Source of the DNA: Acidobacteriaceae bacterium
Lineage (GTDB): Bacteria; Acidobacteriota; Terriglobia; Terriglobales; Acidobacteriaceae
DNA length: 35,169 nucleotides
NCBI GenBank assembly: GCA_030838385.1
Contig: JAUTWX010000021.1
Location: forward strand, 1 to 35,169
Direction of reading: 5' to 3'
The position numbers and the translations under genes were made by a program. Position 1 is the stretch's first letter. The number at the start of each line of letters is the position of its first letter. The notes beneath the pieces are model-generated. The model was not told the origin of the DNA, did not search any database, and saw only the letters and a list, made by a program, of their open reading frames with translations. Below, piece by piece: positions 1 to 10,102 of this stretch.

Positions 1-9
1 ATCGACGAC

Positions 10-408
10 ATGAACCCGGCCATCCCGCCCGACGGCCAACTGCAGCCGCCGCCCAATAATGAAAAGGCCTTTCGCGAGGCGGTACAGGACTTCCACACCC
101 GCCGCTATGAGCGCGTCCAGCTTGGGCGTCAGCTAAAGATCGACCGCCCTTACACGCTTCTGGAGCCAGACGATGTCGCGGAGCTCAGAAGGACCCTCGC
201 GGGCATCGATCCCGGTTCGCAGTTGCAAGACAAGTGGGCCGGCTATCCCGGCATCACCTACTTCAGCCAGGTCTACTTCAACACCACGCACACAGCCGCT
301 CTGGTCTACATGAACAACTTCTGCGCGAATCTTTGCGCCAACGGCCAGTGGATTTATCTGGAGAAGAATGACAATCAATGGGTCCGCCGCTCCGGACTCA
401 ACATATAA
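10..408 (+). CDS. hypothetical protein, probably C-terminal part of a longer ORF truncated by the window edge
   Basis: ORF open from near the left edge to TAA at 408; no recognised domain. Confidence 0.5.
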   Translation: MNPAIPPDGQLQPPPNNEKAFREAVQDFHTRRYERVQLGRQLKIDRPYTLLEPDDVAELRRTLAGIDPGSQLQDKWAGYPGITYFSQVYFNTTHTAALVYMNNFCANLCANGQWIYLEKNDNQWVRRSGLNI

Positions 409-489
409 CCCCGGAACGTAACCCGGAGCGGGCCTCGCGCTAGAGCAGATTTCTCATATAGGCGTACTCCGAAGCAAACAGAGACGAAC

Positions 490-515
490 GCGGCTTTTCC
501 GTCAAGAAAAGCCGC
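490..515. terminator. perfect 10-bp stem-loop GCGGCTTTTC-CGTCAA-GAAAAGCCGC in a convergent intergenic gap; possible bidirectional terminator
   Basis: arms 490-499 and 506-515 are exact reverse complements; lies between two converging genes. Confidence 0.5.
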
Positions 516-557
516 TCTGCGCGGAACTCAGTGGAGCATAGCAATGGGAAATCTGCT

Positions 558-1337
558 TTAAGCCGTCTTCGCGTGACTCGGACGATGCACCCATTGCCGA
601 CCTGACACCAATCCCATCACGAGAAAGAGCGAGCCCAGTACCAGGTGGAAGATATGGTCGCCCGTGTGCAGCAACATGGGGCCGAAGTACCACGCTCTGT
701 TTAGTGCAGGATTTCCCATCGCCATGCCGAGCGCTGAGAGCGTCAGATAAAACGCACCCGACGCGATACAGAAGCGCTTCACCGCTGTCGCGCCCAGGAA
801 GCTGAACCCGAAAGCAATTGCACTCCACGCGAGATGCATCAGGTTGTGATACTTATCCACGTGCGCGCCGCCAACGATCACCAGCACACCCATCACCACG
901 AACAGGCCGCCAAAGAACCGGCACGCCATCTTCGCGCTGTCTGCACTGCTCCCCCCGCGCCGGAAGTTCTGCACCGTCGCGGCCAACCCCGCAATATCCG
1001 TCAGCAGCAGTGCGCCGATCTGCAATACCGTTCCGATAAAGATTCCCGCAGCGAACTTGCCGACCTCACCGGGATGGCCGAGCCGCAGCATCTCTCCCGG
1101 CAGCCGCGCAAACCAGCCGGACGTTGTCAGCAGCGCGATCAGCGCGCCAATCAGCGGCGTCCACCACCAGCGCGCGCCGAAGATGACGATGGCCGCGACA
1201 CCGATGAACAACACCGGTCCCGGAGGAAACTTCGGATACGCTGGGTCGCCGGACAGCCACTGCGTCCACAGCGCAATCGCCACCGCCACCAGCCCGCCCG
1301 CCGTCACCTTCGTTAGAAATGTCAGATTGGTTTTCAT
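558..1337 (-). CDS. multi-pass membrane protein, DUF4383-like
   Basis: several hydrophobic segments; C-terminal LLHTGDHIFHLVLGSLFLVMGL resembles DUF4383; GGAGGAT-type RBS upstream of ATG at 1337. Confidence 0.6.
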   Translation of the reverse strand: MKTNLTFLTKVTAGGLVAVAIALWTQWLSGDPAYPKFPPGPVLFIGVAAIVIFGARWWWTPLIGALIALLTTSGWFARLPGEMLRLGHPGEVGKFAAGIFIGTVLQIGALLLTDIAGLAATVQNFRRGGSSADSAKMACRFFGGLFVVMGVLVIVGGAHVDKYHNLMHLAWSAIAFGFSFLGATAVKRFCIASGAFYLTLSALGMAMGNPALNRAWYFGPMLLHTGDHIFHLVLGSLFLVMGLVSGRQWVHRPSHAKTA

Positions 1338-1404
1338 TTCATCCTCCTCCGTCTTCGCTCCGCAGCCTTTTCTTGAAAGTCCCGTCCAGCGCGCGTCATC
1401 ACAA

Positions 1405-1878
1405 TTACCGCTCGTGGAAGTTGCCCATACGATCCAGACGCTCATGCCAGCGCGATTGGAGCTCGTCCGCCTCGGTACGCTGCGCGGGATTCAGGACCGT
1501 CGTATAGATCTTCGATTTGAAGTGCTCCTTCTCGACCAGCAACTTGGCGACGGTTGCGCCCTGTCGCGCCGCAATCTCCTGCACCTTGCCTTCGTCGAGA
1601 TTGCCCTTTGCGGTAGCCTGGTCCATCTCCTTGCCTTCGGCAGCCAGCTCGTGCACCAGTCCGTAGATGGCTGGCTTCTCCGTCTGCCACATGGAACGAA
1701 TCTGCTCTTTCTGCGCATCATTCAACTTCAGCTCATGTGCCACGTAACCCATCGGGCCAAAGTGGCCCCACCTGTGGCCGAAGCAGCCATGCCATCCCCG
1801 CACATCCGCTCTGGCAATCGCCAGCCCGGCCACAACCACCAGCAATGCCGCGCATGACCAGATCACGATTCGTCTCAT
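1405..1878 (-). CDS. Spy/CpxP-like periplasmic protein (LTxxQ-type)
   Basis: signal peptide MRRIVIWSCAALLVVVAGLAIARA, LNDAQKEQIRSMWQ and LNPAQRTEADEL repeats; divergent from a response regulator. Confidence 0.75.
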   Translation of the reverse strand: MRRIVIWSCAALLVVVAGLAIARADVRGWHGCFGHRWGHFGPMGYVAHELKLNDAQKEQIRSMWQTEKPAIYGLVHELAAEGKEMDQATAKGNLDEGKVQEIAARQGATVAKLLVEKEHFKSKIYTTVLNPAQRTEADELQSRWHERLDRMGNFHER

Positions 1879-1936
1879 AACCCATGTCTCCTTCTCTGCT
1901 ACAAATTCATTCCAACATCGGCATCGAGCGCGTGCG

Positions 1937-1972
1937 ATAAAGATTGGTAAAGCAACATAAAGTTTTGTAAAG
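1937..1972 (+). promoter_or_regulatory. four (A/G)TAAAG half-sites at 10-bp period, CpxR-box-like array
   Basis: ATAAAG 1937-1942, GTAAAG 1947-1952, ATAAAG 1957-1962, GTAAAG 1967-1972 in the divergent intergenic region. Confidence 0.65.
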
Positions 1973-2034
1973 TCCGCTATCTCCAGCATTTCCACGGACT
2001 ACCATCAGGAGTCGGAGGCGAGTCGAAAGGCTGA

Positions 2035-2724
2035 ATGGATCGTGTGCTCATCGTCGATGACGACGTCGAACTATGCAGGCTGCTCAGCGAGCGTCTGAGT
2101 TCGGAGGGGTTTGCGCTCGAAGCGGTTCACGATGGACCGCGCGGGCTCGAGCGTGTGCTCTCGCAGGAGCATGCGCTCATCATCCTCGACCTGATGTTGC
2201 CCGGCATGGGCGGCCTCGACGTGCTGCGCCGGGTGCGCATACACTCGTCGGTTCCGGTGCTCATCCTAACAGCGCGCGGGGAAGACGTCGATCGTATCCT
2301 TGGCCTCGAGATCGGCGCTGACGATTACTTACCCAAGCCCTTCAACCCGCGCGAATTGATTGCACGTATTCGCGCCATCCTGCGACGCACCTCCCGCTCG
2401 GCAACTTCCGGTAGCTCGGTTACCGTGGGGGATCTCCGCCTCGATCCAGCCGCTCGCGAAGTCTGGCTAAACAATATCCGGCTCGATCTGACCAGCGTTG
2501 AATTTGCCCTGCTAGAAACTCTTCTGCGCGACGCCGGCCATATCGTTACGCGCGAGCAACTCACGGAAATGGTGCTTGGGCGCAAGCTCGGACCCTTTGA
2601 TCGCGTCATCGATGTTCACATCAGCAATCTGCGCAAGAAGCTGGGCCGCGCAAACGGCGAAGAGCGGATCAAATCGGTGCGCGGCAGCGGATATGTGTTC
2701 GTCGTCCGGTCGGAGACGAAATGA
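2035..2724 (+). CDS. OmpR-family response regulator (CpxR-like)
   Basis: receiver domain (VLIVDDD, LDLMLPGMGGLDVL, LTARGED, KPFNPREL) plus winged-helix C-terminus (DVHISNLRKKLG, VRGSGYVF). Confidence 0.92.
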   Translation: MDRVLIVDDDVELCRLLSERLSSEGFALEAVHDGPRGLERVLSQEHALIILDLMLPGMGGLDVLRRVRIHSSVPVLILTARGEDVDRILGLEIGADDYLPKPFNPRELIARIRAILRRTSRSATSGSSVTVGDLRLDPAAREVWLNNIRLDLTSVEFALLETLLRDAGHIVTREQLTEMVLGRKLGPFDRVIDVHISNLRKKLGRANGEERIKSVRGSGYVFVVRSETK

Positions 2725-4118
2725 CCATCAGAATCCGCAGCCTATTTCTCAAAATATTTCTGTGGTTCTGGGCCACTGTCATCGCCACAGGCATTGCGCT
2801 CGTTGCGACGTGGATCGTTCTTCAGCCAAAGAATGTACCCTCCCAGTCGCAAACGAATCTTGCGGACAATGCATGGATTTCCGGCACCTCTACCGTCGAT
2901 GAACTCGAGCGGCAAGGGGCGCCCGCCGCATCCGCGTACATGGCGCAACTCAGTCAGAAGACGCATCTGAAGGGCTGTCTCTTCGATACCTCGGGAAATG
3001 TCCTCGCCGGCTCCGGCTGTGCAAACTTTGACGACATCGGTAAACGTGCAACCACCTCCGACATCCCCGCCTTCAACATGAAGCATAATTTCGTCCGAGT
3101 AGCCGTGAAGGTGCGAGGAAAGAGTGGCCGAGAATACGTCTATGCAGTGGAGCAGGTTATGGAACACCGCGGGCCGCCCCCGGGCATCGGTCTGTCGGGC
3201 ATCCTGCTGCGATGGTCCGTCGCGTTTCTGGTTTCCGGCCTCATCTGTTACCTGCTCACTCGGTATCTCACCGCGCCTATCCTGCGCCTGCGAGAGGCTT
3301 CGCAGCAGTTGGCACTAGGTGATTTCAGTACTCGTGCCGCCGCGGGCATGGAGCACCGCCGGGATGAACTTGGCACCCTCGTGCGGGACTTCAATGCCAT
3401 GGCAGCCCGCATCGAAGAGCTCGTCTCCCGGCAGCGCCAGCTCATCTACGACATCTCTCACGAATTGCGATCGCCTTTGGCCCGGCTGAACGTGGCGCTC
3501 GATCTCGCACAGCAGCGCAAGGGCAACGATCCTGCCTTCGATCACATGGAGCAGGACATCGAGTGTCTCAATGACATGATCGGACGTCTGCTCACCGTAG
3601 CGAAACTCGACGCATCGGCCACACCCGTTCCCATGGCACAGGTGGACCTGACGGAGCTCGTATCGCAGATCGTCCACAGTGCTGACTTTGAATTGCATGA
3701 GCGCGATGGCGCGGTCCGGCTGTCGTCGCAAGGACAGTATTTTGTTCTGGGAAACGCGGAGCTGTTGCACAGCGCGATTGAAAACGTCATTCGTAACGCA
3801 ATCCGCTACACCGGTGCTGGAAATTCCGTGCCCGAAAACTCAGTAGAAGTACAGCTGGAGTCAACGTCCGCCGCCGAGCCCGCCTTGGTCCGCATTCTCG
3901 TCCGCGACTATGGTCAGGGCGTTCCTGAGTCGGAGCTAGCCAACATCTTCCAGCCGTTCTATCGCGTCGCCGACGATCGCAACCGCCAATCCGGCGGCAC
4001 GGGTCTGGGCCTCGCCATCGCCGATCGCGTCGTCCGCATCCACGGTGGAACGATCAAAGCGCAGAACGCTACTCCGCACGGCCTGCAGGTAGAAATTCTT
4101 CTTCCACAAACGAGCTGA
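2721..4118 (+). CDS. sensor histidine kinase (CpxA-like, TM-HAMP-HisKA-HATPase)
   Basis: overlaps the RR stop (ATGA); DISHELRSPLARLNVAL H-box, NAIRYT N-box, GTGLGLAI G-box. Confidence 0.92.
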   Translation: MTIRIRSLFLKIFLWFWATVIATGIALVATWIVLQPKNVPSQSQTNLADNAWISGTSTVDELERQGAPAASAYMAQLSQKTHLKGCLFDTSGNVLAGSGCANFDDIGKRATTSDIPAFNMKHNFVRVAVKVRGKSGREYVYAVEQVMEHRGPPPGIGLSGILLRWSVAFLVSGLICYLLTRYLTAPILRLREASQQLALGDFSTRAAAGMEHRRDELGTLVRDFNAMAARIEELVSRQRQLIYDISHELRSPLARLNVALDLAQQRKGNDPAFDHMEQDIECLNDMIGRLLTVAKLDASATPVPMAQVDLTELVSQIVHSADFELHERDGAVRLSSQGQYFVLGNAELLHSAIENVIRNAIRYTGAGNSVPENSVEVQLESTSAAEPALVRILVRDYGQGVPESELANIFQPFYRVADDRNRQSGGTGLGLAIADRVVRIHGGTIKAQNATPHGLQVEILLPQTS

Positions 4119-4127
4119 AGGTCGGAA

Positions 4128-7100
4128 TCAATTCACCGAGATCGTGAAGGAATCCTGCGCGGTCAATGTGCCGGTCGCCGCATCGACAGCGCGGAAGGTG
4201 ACCGTGTACTTATCCGGCGTGGTGCCCGACGCTGCATTGGCGCCAGCCGCCCCACTCCCGCCATTCGCGCTGCCGCCGCATGCCAGCATTCCGCCAAGAG
4301 CAACGCCGCACAGGATCACGCGAAACAGCGCGAGCGAGCGACGGCGTCCTGGTAAGCCAAAAAAGAGCACGCAGGCTAGCATCGTTCCTCCGCGACCCAC
4401 GGACCAGACGCCGCTCCGTGAATTGACGGCAGCGGCAGCCGTCGTACCGGGAGCGGTCGTGGTCACGGTCAAAGTCGATTGAGTTGCCTGCGCATCTGTA
4501 ATCGCAACGGTGGCAGGATTGAAGCTGCACTTCGGGATGTTCACATCGCTGCTATGGGCGCCGCTCACGGAGCATGTCAGGTTCACAGCGCCTCTGAATC
4601 CACCGCCCGGATTCACGGAGATGGGTGTCGTCGATGTGCTGCCGGCATTGCTGACGATGGGCGAGCTCTCAGTGAATGACAACCCAAGCGTCTGCCCGGT
4701 GCCGTTTCCGCAGCTCGCCGTGCAGGCGACAAGCACCGGAGCGGATGCCGCTGACGCCGTGTAGTTCGCATCGCCGCTATAGATCGCGACGATGCTGTTG
4801 CTGCCCAGCGCCAACTGCGAAACCGGAACATCGACAGTACCGGTGCTGAAATAAGCGCCCGTAGAAGGATCCCGCGCCACAGTGAGACCGCCGCTGGTTC
4901 CAAGAACAGCACCGCTGGTCTTGTCCGTAAACGTGATGGTTCCGGTCGGAAGCTGGGCGGAAGAGTTTGCCACGCTCGGCCGGATGGCCGCCGTGACCGT
5001 CACAGACCCTGAAGAGATCGAGGTCGTATTCGCAGTGACAGCAGCCGCTGTTCCCGCCTTCTTCACCGTAAAGCTGACGCTTGCAGAGGTGCTTGGGTTA
5101 TAGCTGCCGTCACCCCAGTAAGAAGCCGTGACGATATGCGTACCCGCTCCGAAAGCGTGCAGGGGGAACTCGGCGTTCCCCGTCGCGTCCAGCGTTCCGC
5201 TGCCCTGGGCTCCCTGCGCCGTCGCGTCCGAAAAGGCAACCGTCCCAGTTGCGTTTCTGATCGGATTCGGATTCGAGGCCTGCGATTTCCCAATGGGCTG
5301 TGCGTCGATTGAAACGTATGTTCCGTAAGTAACAGTCTTTCCGGCCAAGCTAGTCAGATTCGCGCTCGCATCGGCGATGCTGACCGACAGTTGCAGGATG
5401 CTGGCTTCCGGCGTGACAGTGATCTGCGTCGGCGCCGAGATGCTGCCTGCATAGGATCCGTCGCCGCCATAGCTTGCATAGACGTTATAGGTGCCACCCG
5501 GAAAACCCATCCAGCTCCCCTTGGCTATCCCGTTGGACAACGGCAAATTGATCTGCGAATCGCTGCTGAACAATCCCCTCGCGCTGAGATCGTTCGTGAT
5601 CGCAACCTTGCCCGTCGCCGCCTCAGGGTCGACGTCAACCGAAATCGCAATCGCCTGGCCGTGCTGGAAGCTCGTCGAACTCAGCGTCAGCGCGCTCGTC
5701 GTCTGCGTCTGTCCGACACTCGTCCAGTCATTCACCAGGCTGGTGATGTCGATGCTTCCCAGCCCCGTAGCGAGGTTGTAGGAACCGGCTGCATCGTAGC
5801 CGCCAAGAAAGCCGTTCGCGCCGCAATTCGGCGTGCCCGGCGTGCAGACTACCGCGTTGTTCCCGGACTTGACTTGGTGAAACGCCTCCGGATGGGTCTT
5901 CGCCAATTGGTACAAAACCCAGTTCGGCTGCCCCAGGCGCTCGCTTGCTCCAATCCTCTGATTGACGAGCGCAAGCACGCCGGCAAACGCTGGAGCAGAT
6001 GCGGATGTGCCTCCCACTCCGCTGATCGTCGGACTCGCTCCACTGCAATCACTATCGCCACATGTTGCCCATAGAGCGCCATGCATGCCGTTCGCCGCGA
6101 ACAGCGACACATCCGGAAGATCACGCACTTTGTCGGCCGCGATGCCGGCGCTCGCTTCGTACTGTTGCTGCCACATGGGCTTTGCATATCCGCCGAGCAC
6201 GTTTCCGCCTGCATCGTAGAGGCCTGCGCTGCTTGCGCCGCCGCCTCCCGCCACGATATTCGTAATCCCGTTGTAATTCTGACTCGCCTGATTGGTCGCC
6301 GCGCTTCCGGTGCTCGCTGTGGAGTTATTCCAGGTGTTCTCGGGAATATATCCAAGCGCAGAGGTGTAGTTGCCGGTATTCGTCGAATTGACATACGTGG
6401 AGAAATTGTTCAGCAGCGTGTCGAAATCCGTGCCGCCCACCGCTACCGTGTACGGAGTCGATGCGAGTCCATTCACCGCGAATCCGCGCGTGGCCACGGT
6501 CTGCGTATCGGGATTGTCGCAGCCCGCCGAACCGGAATCGCCGCTCGACACAGTCACCGCAATGCCCTGCGCTGCCGCCTGTTCCCAGGCATTCAAAATC
6601 TGCTGGTTCCCGGCCGCACCTTGTGCCAGTTCGCAGGAACCGTAACTCACATTCAGGATGTTGACAGCGTTGTCGTCGATAGCGCGCAGGATCGCCAGCA
6701 TCACCCCGGATTGAAAGGTCGTATCTGCGGCCTGGTAGTAGACGATTTTCGCGCCCGGTGCGATCGCACCCGCGATTTCACCATCCAGCGTGGACTCCGT
6801 CTCATCCCCCACGCCCGGCGAATTTCCATCCATCACCACGGAGAGCGAACCTGCCGGCATTCCGAAGAGCGAACGATAGTTCGCAACATTTGTGAGGCTG
6901 ACCGCGCCATCCGTAGCAATCCCGATCGTGACGCCGCTTCCGTCGTAGGTCGTCTGCCCCGATTTGCGATGTGTGTTGAGCGACGTCGGCGCATCGTAGA
7001 TGATCGCCGCATCGCCCCCACCCATGAACAGATACTTGCTGCCCGACAGGCTCACCGTAAGTTCCGGATCGAATCGCCTCTCCGCCGCATTCCATCGCCC

Positions 7101-7733
7101 GCCCGGTCCGTGAACCGCCTGGGGACGCGGATAAAAATCGTTGAGCGGCGAGACTCCCGCGACCACCGGCGCAAGCGCCGACGGAATCATCGGGTTTGTG
7201 ACGTTCGCAATATGCTCCTGCCCGTTGATCACGAAGCGGTGAATCTGCGTGTGAAACGCCGTCTCCACCTGGTTGACGGATCCGGAGAATTCGATGGCCA
7301 TGTTGCTCTTCGCCACCTTGTTCACCGCAAATCCCTGGCCGTTTAGCCAGGAGACGATCTGCGCCATATCCTGCGGCGCCGGCCCGTACTGCTGGCCGAA
7401 TTGCTCTGGAGTGAGAAAGTGGTGGAAGTTGGAAGAGTTTTTGTCCTCGAGCGAGACAAGGTAATGCTGGAGCATCCTCTCCTGTTGCGGCGAGCGCTTC
7501 AGTACCAGCAACTGACGCTGCGCACCCAGCGATGCCGGCGCCGGCCCGCGATCGAGCTGCGGCCGCGTCAGCGGGTGCACGTTTCCCCGCAGTACGACCA
7601 GAGAAGATTCGTCCGCCGGGCGCATAATCAGCGGCCGAGCGGCGGATTGCGCCTGGGCTGCGATCCCCAGAGCGATCGCAGTCGGCAGAGATAGAAGAGC
7701 ACCCTTCCAGAGGGGGAGACCTGAGGGAACCAT
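4128..7733 (-). CDS. S53 sedolisin (pro-kumamolisin type) protease with C-terminal Ig-like repeats
   Basis: activation-domain-like N-terminus; ESTLDGEIAGAIAP (Glu/Asp), SSGDSGSAG, GGTSASAPAFAG (Ser) motifs; repeated Ig-like strands; start chosen at MVPSGLP signal peptide (ORF open to 7814). Confidence 0.9.
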   Translation of the reverse strand: MVPSGLPLWKGALLSLPTAIALGIAAQAQSAARPLIMRPADESSLVVLRGNVHPLTRPQLDRGPAPASLGAQRQLLVLKRSPQQERMLQHYLVSLEDKNSSNFHHFLTPEQFGQQYGPAPQDMAQIVSWLNGQGFAVNKVAKSNMAIEFSGSVNQVETAFHTQIHRFVINGQEHIANVTNPMIPSALAPVVAGVSPLNDFYPRPQAVHGPGGRWNAAERRFDPELTVSLSGSKYLFMGGGDAAIIYDAPTSLNTHRKSGQTTYDGSGVTIGIATDGAVSLTNVANYRSLFGMPAGSLSVVMDGNSPGVGDETESTLDGEIAGAIAPGAKIVYYQAADTTFQSGVMLAILRAIDDNAVNILNVSYGSCELAQGAAGNQQILNAWEQAAAQGIAVTVSSGDSGSAGCDNPDTQTVATRGFAVNGLASTPYTVAVGGTDFDTLLNNFSTYVNSTNTGNYTSALGYIPENTWNNSTASTGSAATNQASQNYNGITNIVAGGGGASSAGLYDAGGNVLGGYAKPMWQQQYEASAGIAADKVRDLPDVSLFAANGMHGALWATCGDSDCSGASPTISGVGGTSASAPAFAGVLALVNQRIGASERLGQPNWVLYQLAKTHPEAFHQVKSGNNAVVCTPGTPNCGANGFLGGYDAAGSYNLATGLGSIDITSLVNDWTSVGQTQTTSALTLSSTSFQHGQAIAISVDVDPEAATGKVAITNDLSARGLFSSDSQINLPLSNGIAKGSWMGFPGGTYNVYASYGGDGSYAGSISAPTQITVTPEASILQLSVSIADASANLTSLAGKTVTYGTYVSIDAQPIGKSQASNPNPIRNATGTVAFSDATAQGAQGSGTLDATGNAEFPLHAFGAGTHIVTASYWGDGSYNPSTSASVSFTVKKAGTAAAVTANTTSISSGSVTVTAAIRPSVANSSAQLPTGTITFTDKTSGAVLGTSGGLTVARDPSTGAYFSTGTVDVPVSQLALGSNSIVAIYSGDANYTASAASAPVLVACTASCGNGTGQTLGLSFTESSPIVSNAGSTSTTPISVNPGGGFRGAVNLTCSVSGAHSSDVNIPKCSFNPATVAITDAQATQSTLTVTTTAPGTTAAAAVNSRSGVWSVGRGGTMLACVLFFGLPGRRRSLALFRVILCGVALGGMLACGGSANGGSGAAGANAASGTTPDKYTVTFRAVDAATGTLTAQDSFTISVN

Positions 7734-8089
7734 GGCTTTCCAGACGTCCAGAAATTCGGCAAATGCCCGGGTGCCGCAGCAATCACGACCCCCATCGGCG
7801 AAAGACGCTGGCATGATTCACATATCCAGCGCGGGTAAGGCTTGGTTAATTTCTTGACTACCGAATCAGTTTGGAATAGGGCTCCGGAGGAGTCAACGGC
7901 CGAGGGTTGCCGCGCGAGTATCGTTCGGGTATTTCGGTGGAACTTTCGAGCGGCTTTCCCTACCCTTTCGTACTGAAGCTTTCCCGCAACCCATTGGAAA
8001 CACAGAGATTTCTTCCATACGCCATACCTGAAAATCCCGCGCGTCCCGATAGAACTCCGAGAGCGCTTAATCACCGTCTTGTACCCAGA

Positions 8090-8116
8090 CTTCAATTGTG
8101 GCGGCCGCAATTGAAG
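8090..8116. repeat. palindrome CTTCAATTG-N9-CAATTGAAG upstream of the PoxB-like gene
   Basis: exact 9-bp inverted arms about 85 bp upstream of the ATG at 8202. Confidence 0.5.
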
Positions 8117-8201
8117 AGAAATGTTCAGCGAGTACCATCGATGCTTAGCGTCGGATGACGAGGCCATCCAACCATATTTTGCAAAGCGGAGTGTGAAGCA
8201 C

Positions 8202-9926
8202 ATGGCAAAGAAAGTCGCTGAGATATTCATCGAGACCCTCGTGAAAGCCGGCGTAAAGCGGGTTTACGGCGTTGTCGGCGACTCCCTGAACGGATTAACC
8301 GACGTCATCCGGAAAAGTAAACAGATCGAATGGCTTCATGTAAGACATGAAGAGGTAGCCGCGTTTGCCGCCGGAGCGGAGTCGCACCTCACAGGAGAGC
8401 TTGCCGTCTGCGCTGGCAGTTGCGGCCCAGGCAATCTTCACCTCATCAATGGTCTCTTCGATTGCCATCGAAATCGCGTGCCGGTACTTGCGATTGCAGC
8501 GCAGATCCCTAGTCATGAAATCGGAAGCGGCTACTTTCAAGAGACGCATCCTGAGCACCTGTTCAAAGATTGCAGTTATTACTGCGAACTCGTGTCTCAA
8601 CCGGAGCAGATGCCGAGAGTGCTGGGAATCGCCATGCGTACTGCTCTCACGAAGCGAGGTGTGGCAGTAGTCGTCATTCCCGGAGACGTTGCGCTGCGCG
8701 AGTGTTCCGCACCTGCACTTTCGCTCGGCATCCAGGATTCTGATCCGATCCTTCGTCCATCCGACAATGAACTGAATCAAGCCGCTCAGATTCTCAACAG
8801 CGCGCGAAAGGTCACCATTCTCGGCGGTGCCGGGTGTGACGGCGCTCACGCGGAGCTTATTGCAGTGGCCGAGCGGTTGAAGGCCCCGATCGTCCATGCG
8901 CTGCGCGGCAAGGAGTTTATCGAGTACGACAACCCTTATGACGTGGGAATGACCGGGCTGCTCGGTTTCTCTTCCGGCTATCACGCCATGATGAACTGTG
9001 ATGCCCTTCTCATGCTGGGAACAGACTTCCCCTACCAGCAGTTCTATCCCAGGAACGCAAAGATCATTCAGGTAGATCGGCTAGGGGACCAGATTGGACG
9101 TCGCACTCCGGTCGATCTCGGTTTGATTGGAAACGTGAGGGAGACGCTGGAGGTGCTGACTCCACTGATCCAGAGCAAAGCGGACCGTTCCTATCTCGAT
9201 ACATGCCTTAACCACTACAGAAATGCGCGCAAGAGTCTTGACGATCTCGCCGTGGGTGAACCGGGCCGCACCCCAATTCATCCGCAATATGTCGCAAAGG
9301 TTATGGATGAACTCGCGGCCGAAGATGCGGTGTTTACCTGTGACGTGGGTACGCCCACTGTGTGGGCCGCGCGCTATCTCCATATGAACGGAAAGCGCAG
9401 ATTGCTCGGCTCCTTCAGTCATGGCTCGATGGCGAACGCTCTTCCGCAAGCCATCGGTGTGCAAGCCAGCGATCCCGGTAGGCAGGTCATCACTCTATCT
9501 GGCGACGGTGGATTAGCGATGCTGCTCGGCGATCTGCTGACCCTCCGTCAGCTCAAGTTGCCTGTAAAGCTGGTGGTGTTCAATAACAGCTCTCTCGGCT
9601 TTGTGGAACTGGAGATGAAAGCAGCCGGGCTGGTCGACTACGGCACAGAGCTGGTCAATCCAAACTTTGCGAAGCTGGCCGAGTCAGCGGATATTTTCGG
9701 CATTCGCGTGGAGAAACCGGAAGAGCTGCGCCCCGCGATGACCAAAGCGCTGGAGCACAATGGTCCTGCTTTGATCGAGGTCTTGGTGAATCGGCAAGAG
9801 CTATCTATGCCGCCGACCATTAGCCTTGAACAAGCTCTCGGTTTCAGCCTCTACATGATTCGCGCTGTACTGAGCGGGCGCGGCGACGAAGTCATCGACC
9901 TCGCCACGACCAACCTTATCCGCTGA
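8202..9926 (+). CDS. poxB: thiamine-pyrophosphate enzyme, pyruvate dehydrogenase (quinone)/pyruvate oxidase-like
   Basis: [39 protein letters not shown]-binding [20 protein letters not shown] motifs. Confidence 0.85.
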   Translation: MAKKVAEIFIETLVKAGVKRVYGVVGDSLNGLTDVIRKSKQIEWLHVRHEEVAAFAAGAESHLTGELAVCAGSCGPGNLHLINGLFDCHRNRVPVLAIAAQIPSHEIGSGYFQETHPEHLFKDCSYYCELVSQPEQMPRVLGIAMRTALTKRGVAVVVIPGDVALRECSAPALSLGIQDSDPILRPSDNELNQAAQILNSARKVTILGGAGCDGAHAELIAVAERLKAPIVHALRGKEFIEYDNPYDVGMTGLLGFSSGYHAMMNCDALLMLGTDFPYQQFYPRNAKIIQVDRLGDQIGRRTPVDLGLIGNVRETLEVLTPLIQSKADRSYLDTCLNHYRNARKSLDDLAVGEPGRTPIHPQYVAKVMDELAAEDAVFTCDVGTPTVWAARYLHMNGKRRLLGSFSHGSMANALPQAIGVQASDPGRQVITLSGDGGLAMLLGDLLTLRQLKLPVKLVVFNNSSLGFVELEMKAAGLVDYGTELVNPNFAKLAESADIFGIRVEKPEELRPAMTKALEHNGPALIEVLVNRQELSMPPTISLEQALGFSLYMIRAVLSGRGDEVIDLATTNLIR

Positions 9927-10102
9927 CACCAGTCAAACCGGATTTCGGAGGAATGAAATCGGCAGCGGGCAGCGGCTGGCGCAGCGTCACGTCGATATCG
10001 ATCTATCGATCCCACGCCAGTTGCAGCCCAGCGAGGTGGCCGTCGTCACGCAGCAATAACTGTTCAAGAAGCAAGGGCCCAATTCACGTGAGGCGCCGGC
10101 TA

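Noticed and set aside
834-1316. 160-aa + strand ORF opposite the DUF4383-like gene
   Set aside because: His/Arg/Gln-rich composition typical of an antisense frame.
6081-7346. 421-aa ORF on + strand opposite the sedolisin gene
   Set aside because: Antisense shadow ORF in GC-rich coding DNA; no domain-like motifs, while the minus strand encodes a complete protease.
8295-8984. 229-aa minus-strand ORF inside the PoxB-like gene
   Set aside because: Antisense to a clear TPP-enzyme reading frame; no recognisable motifs.
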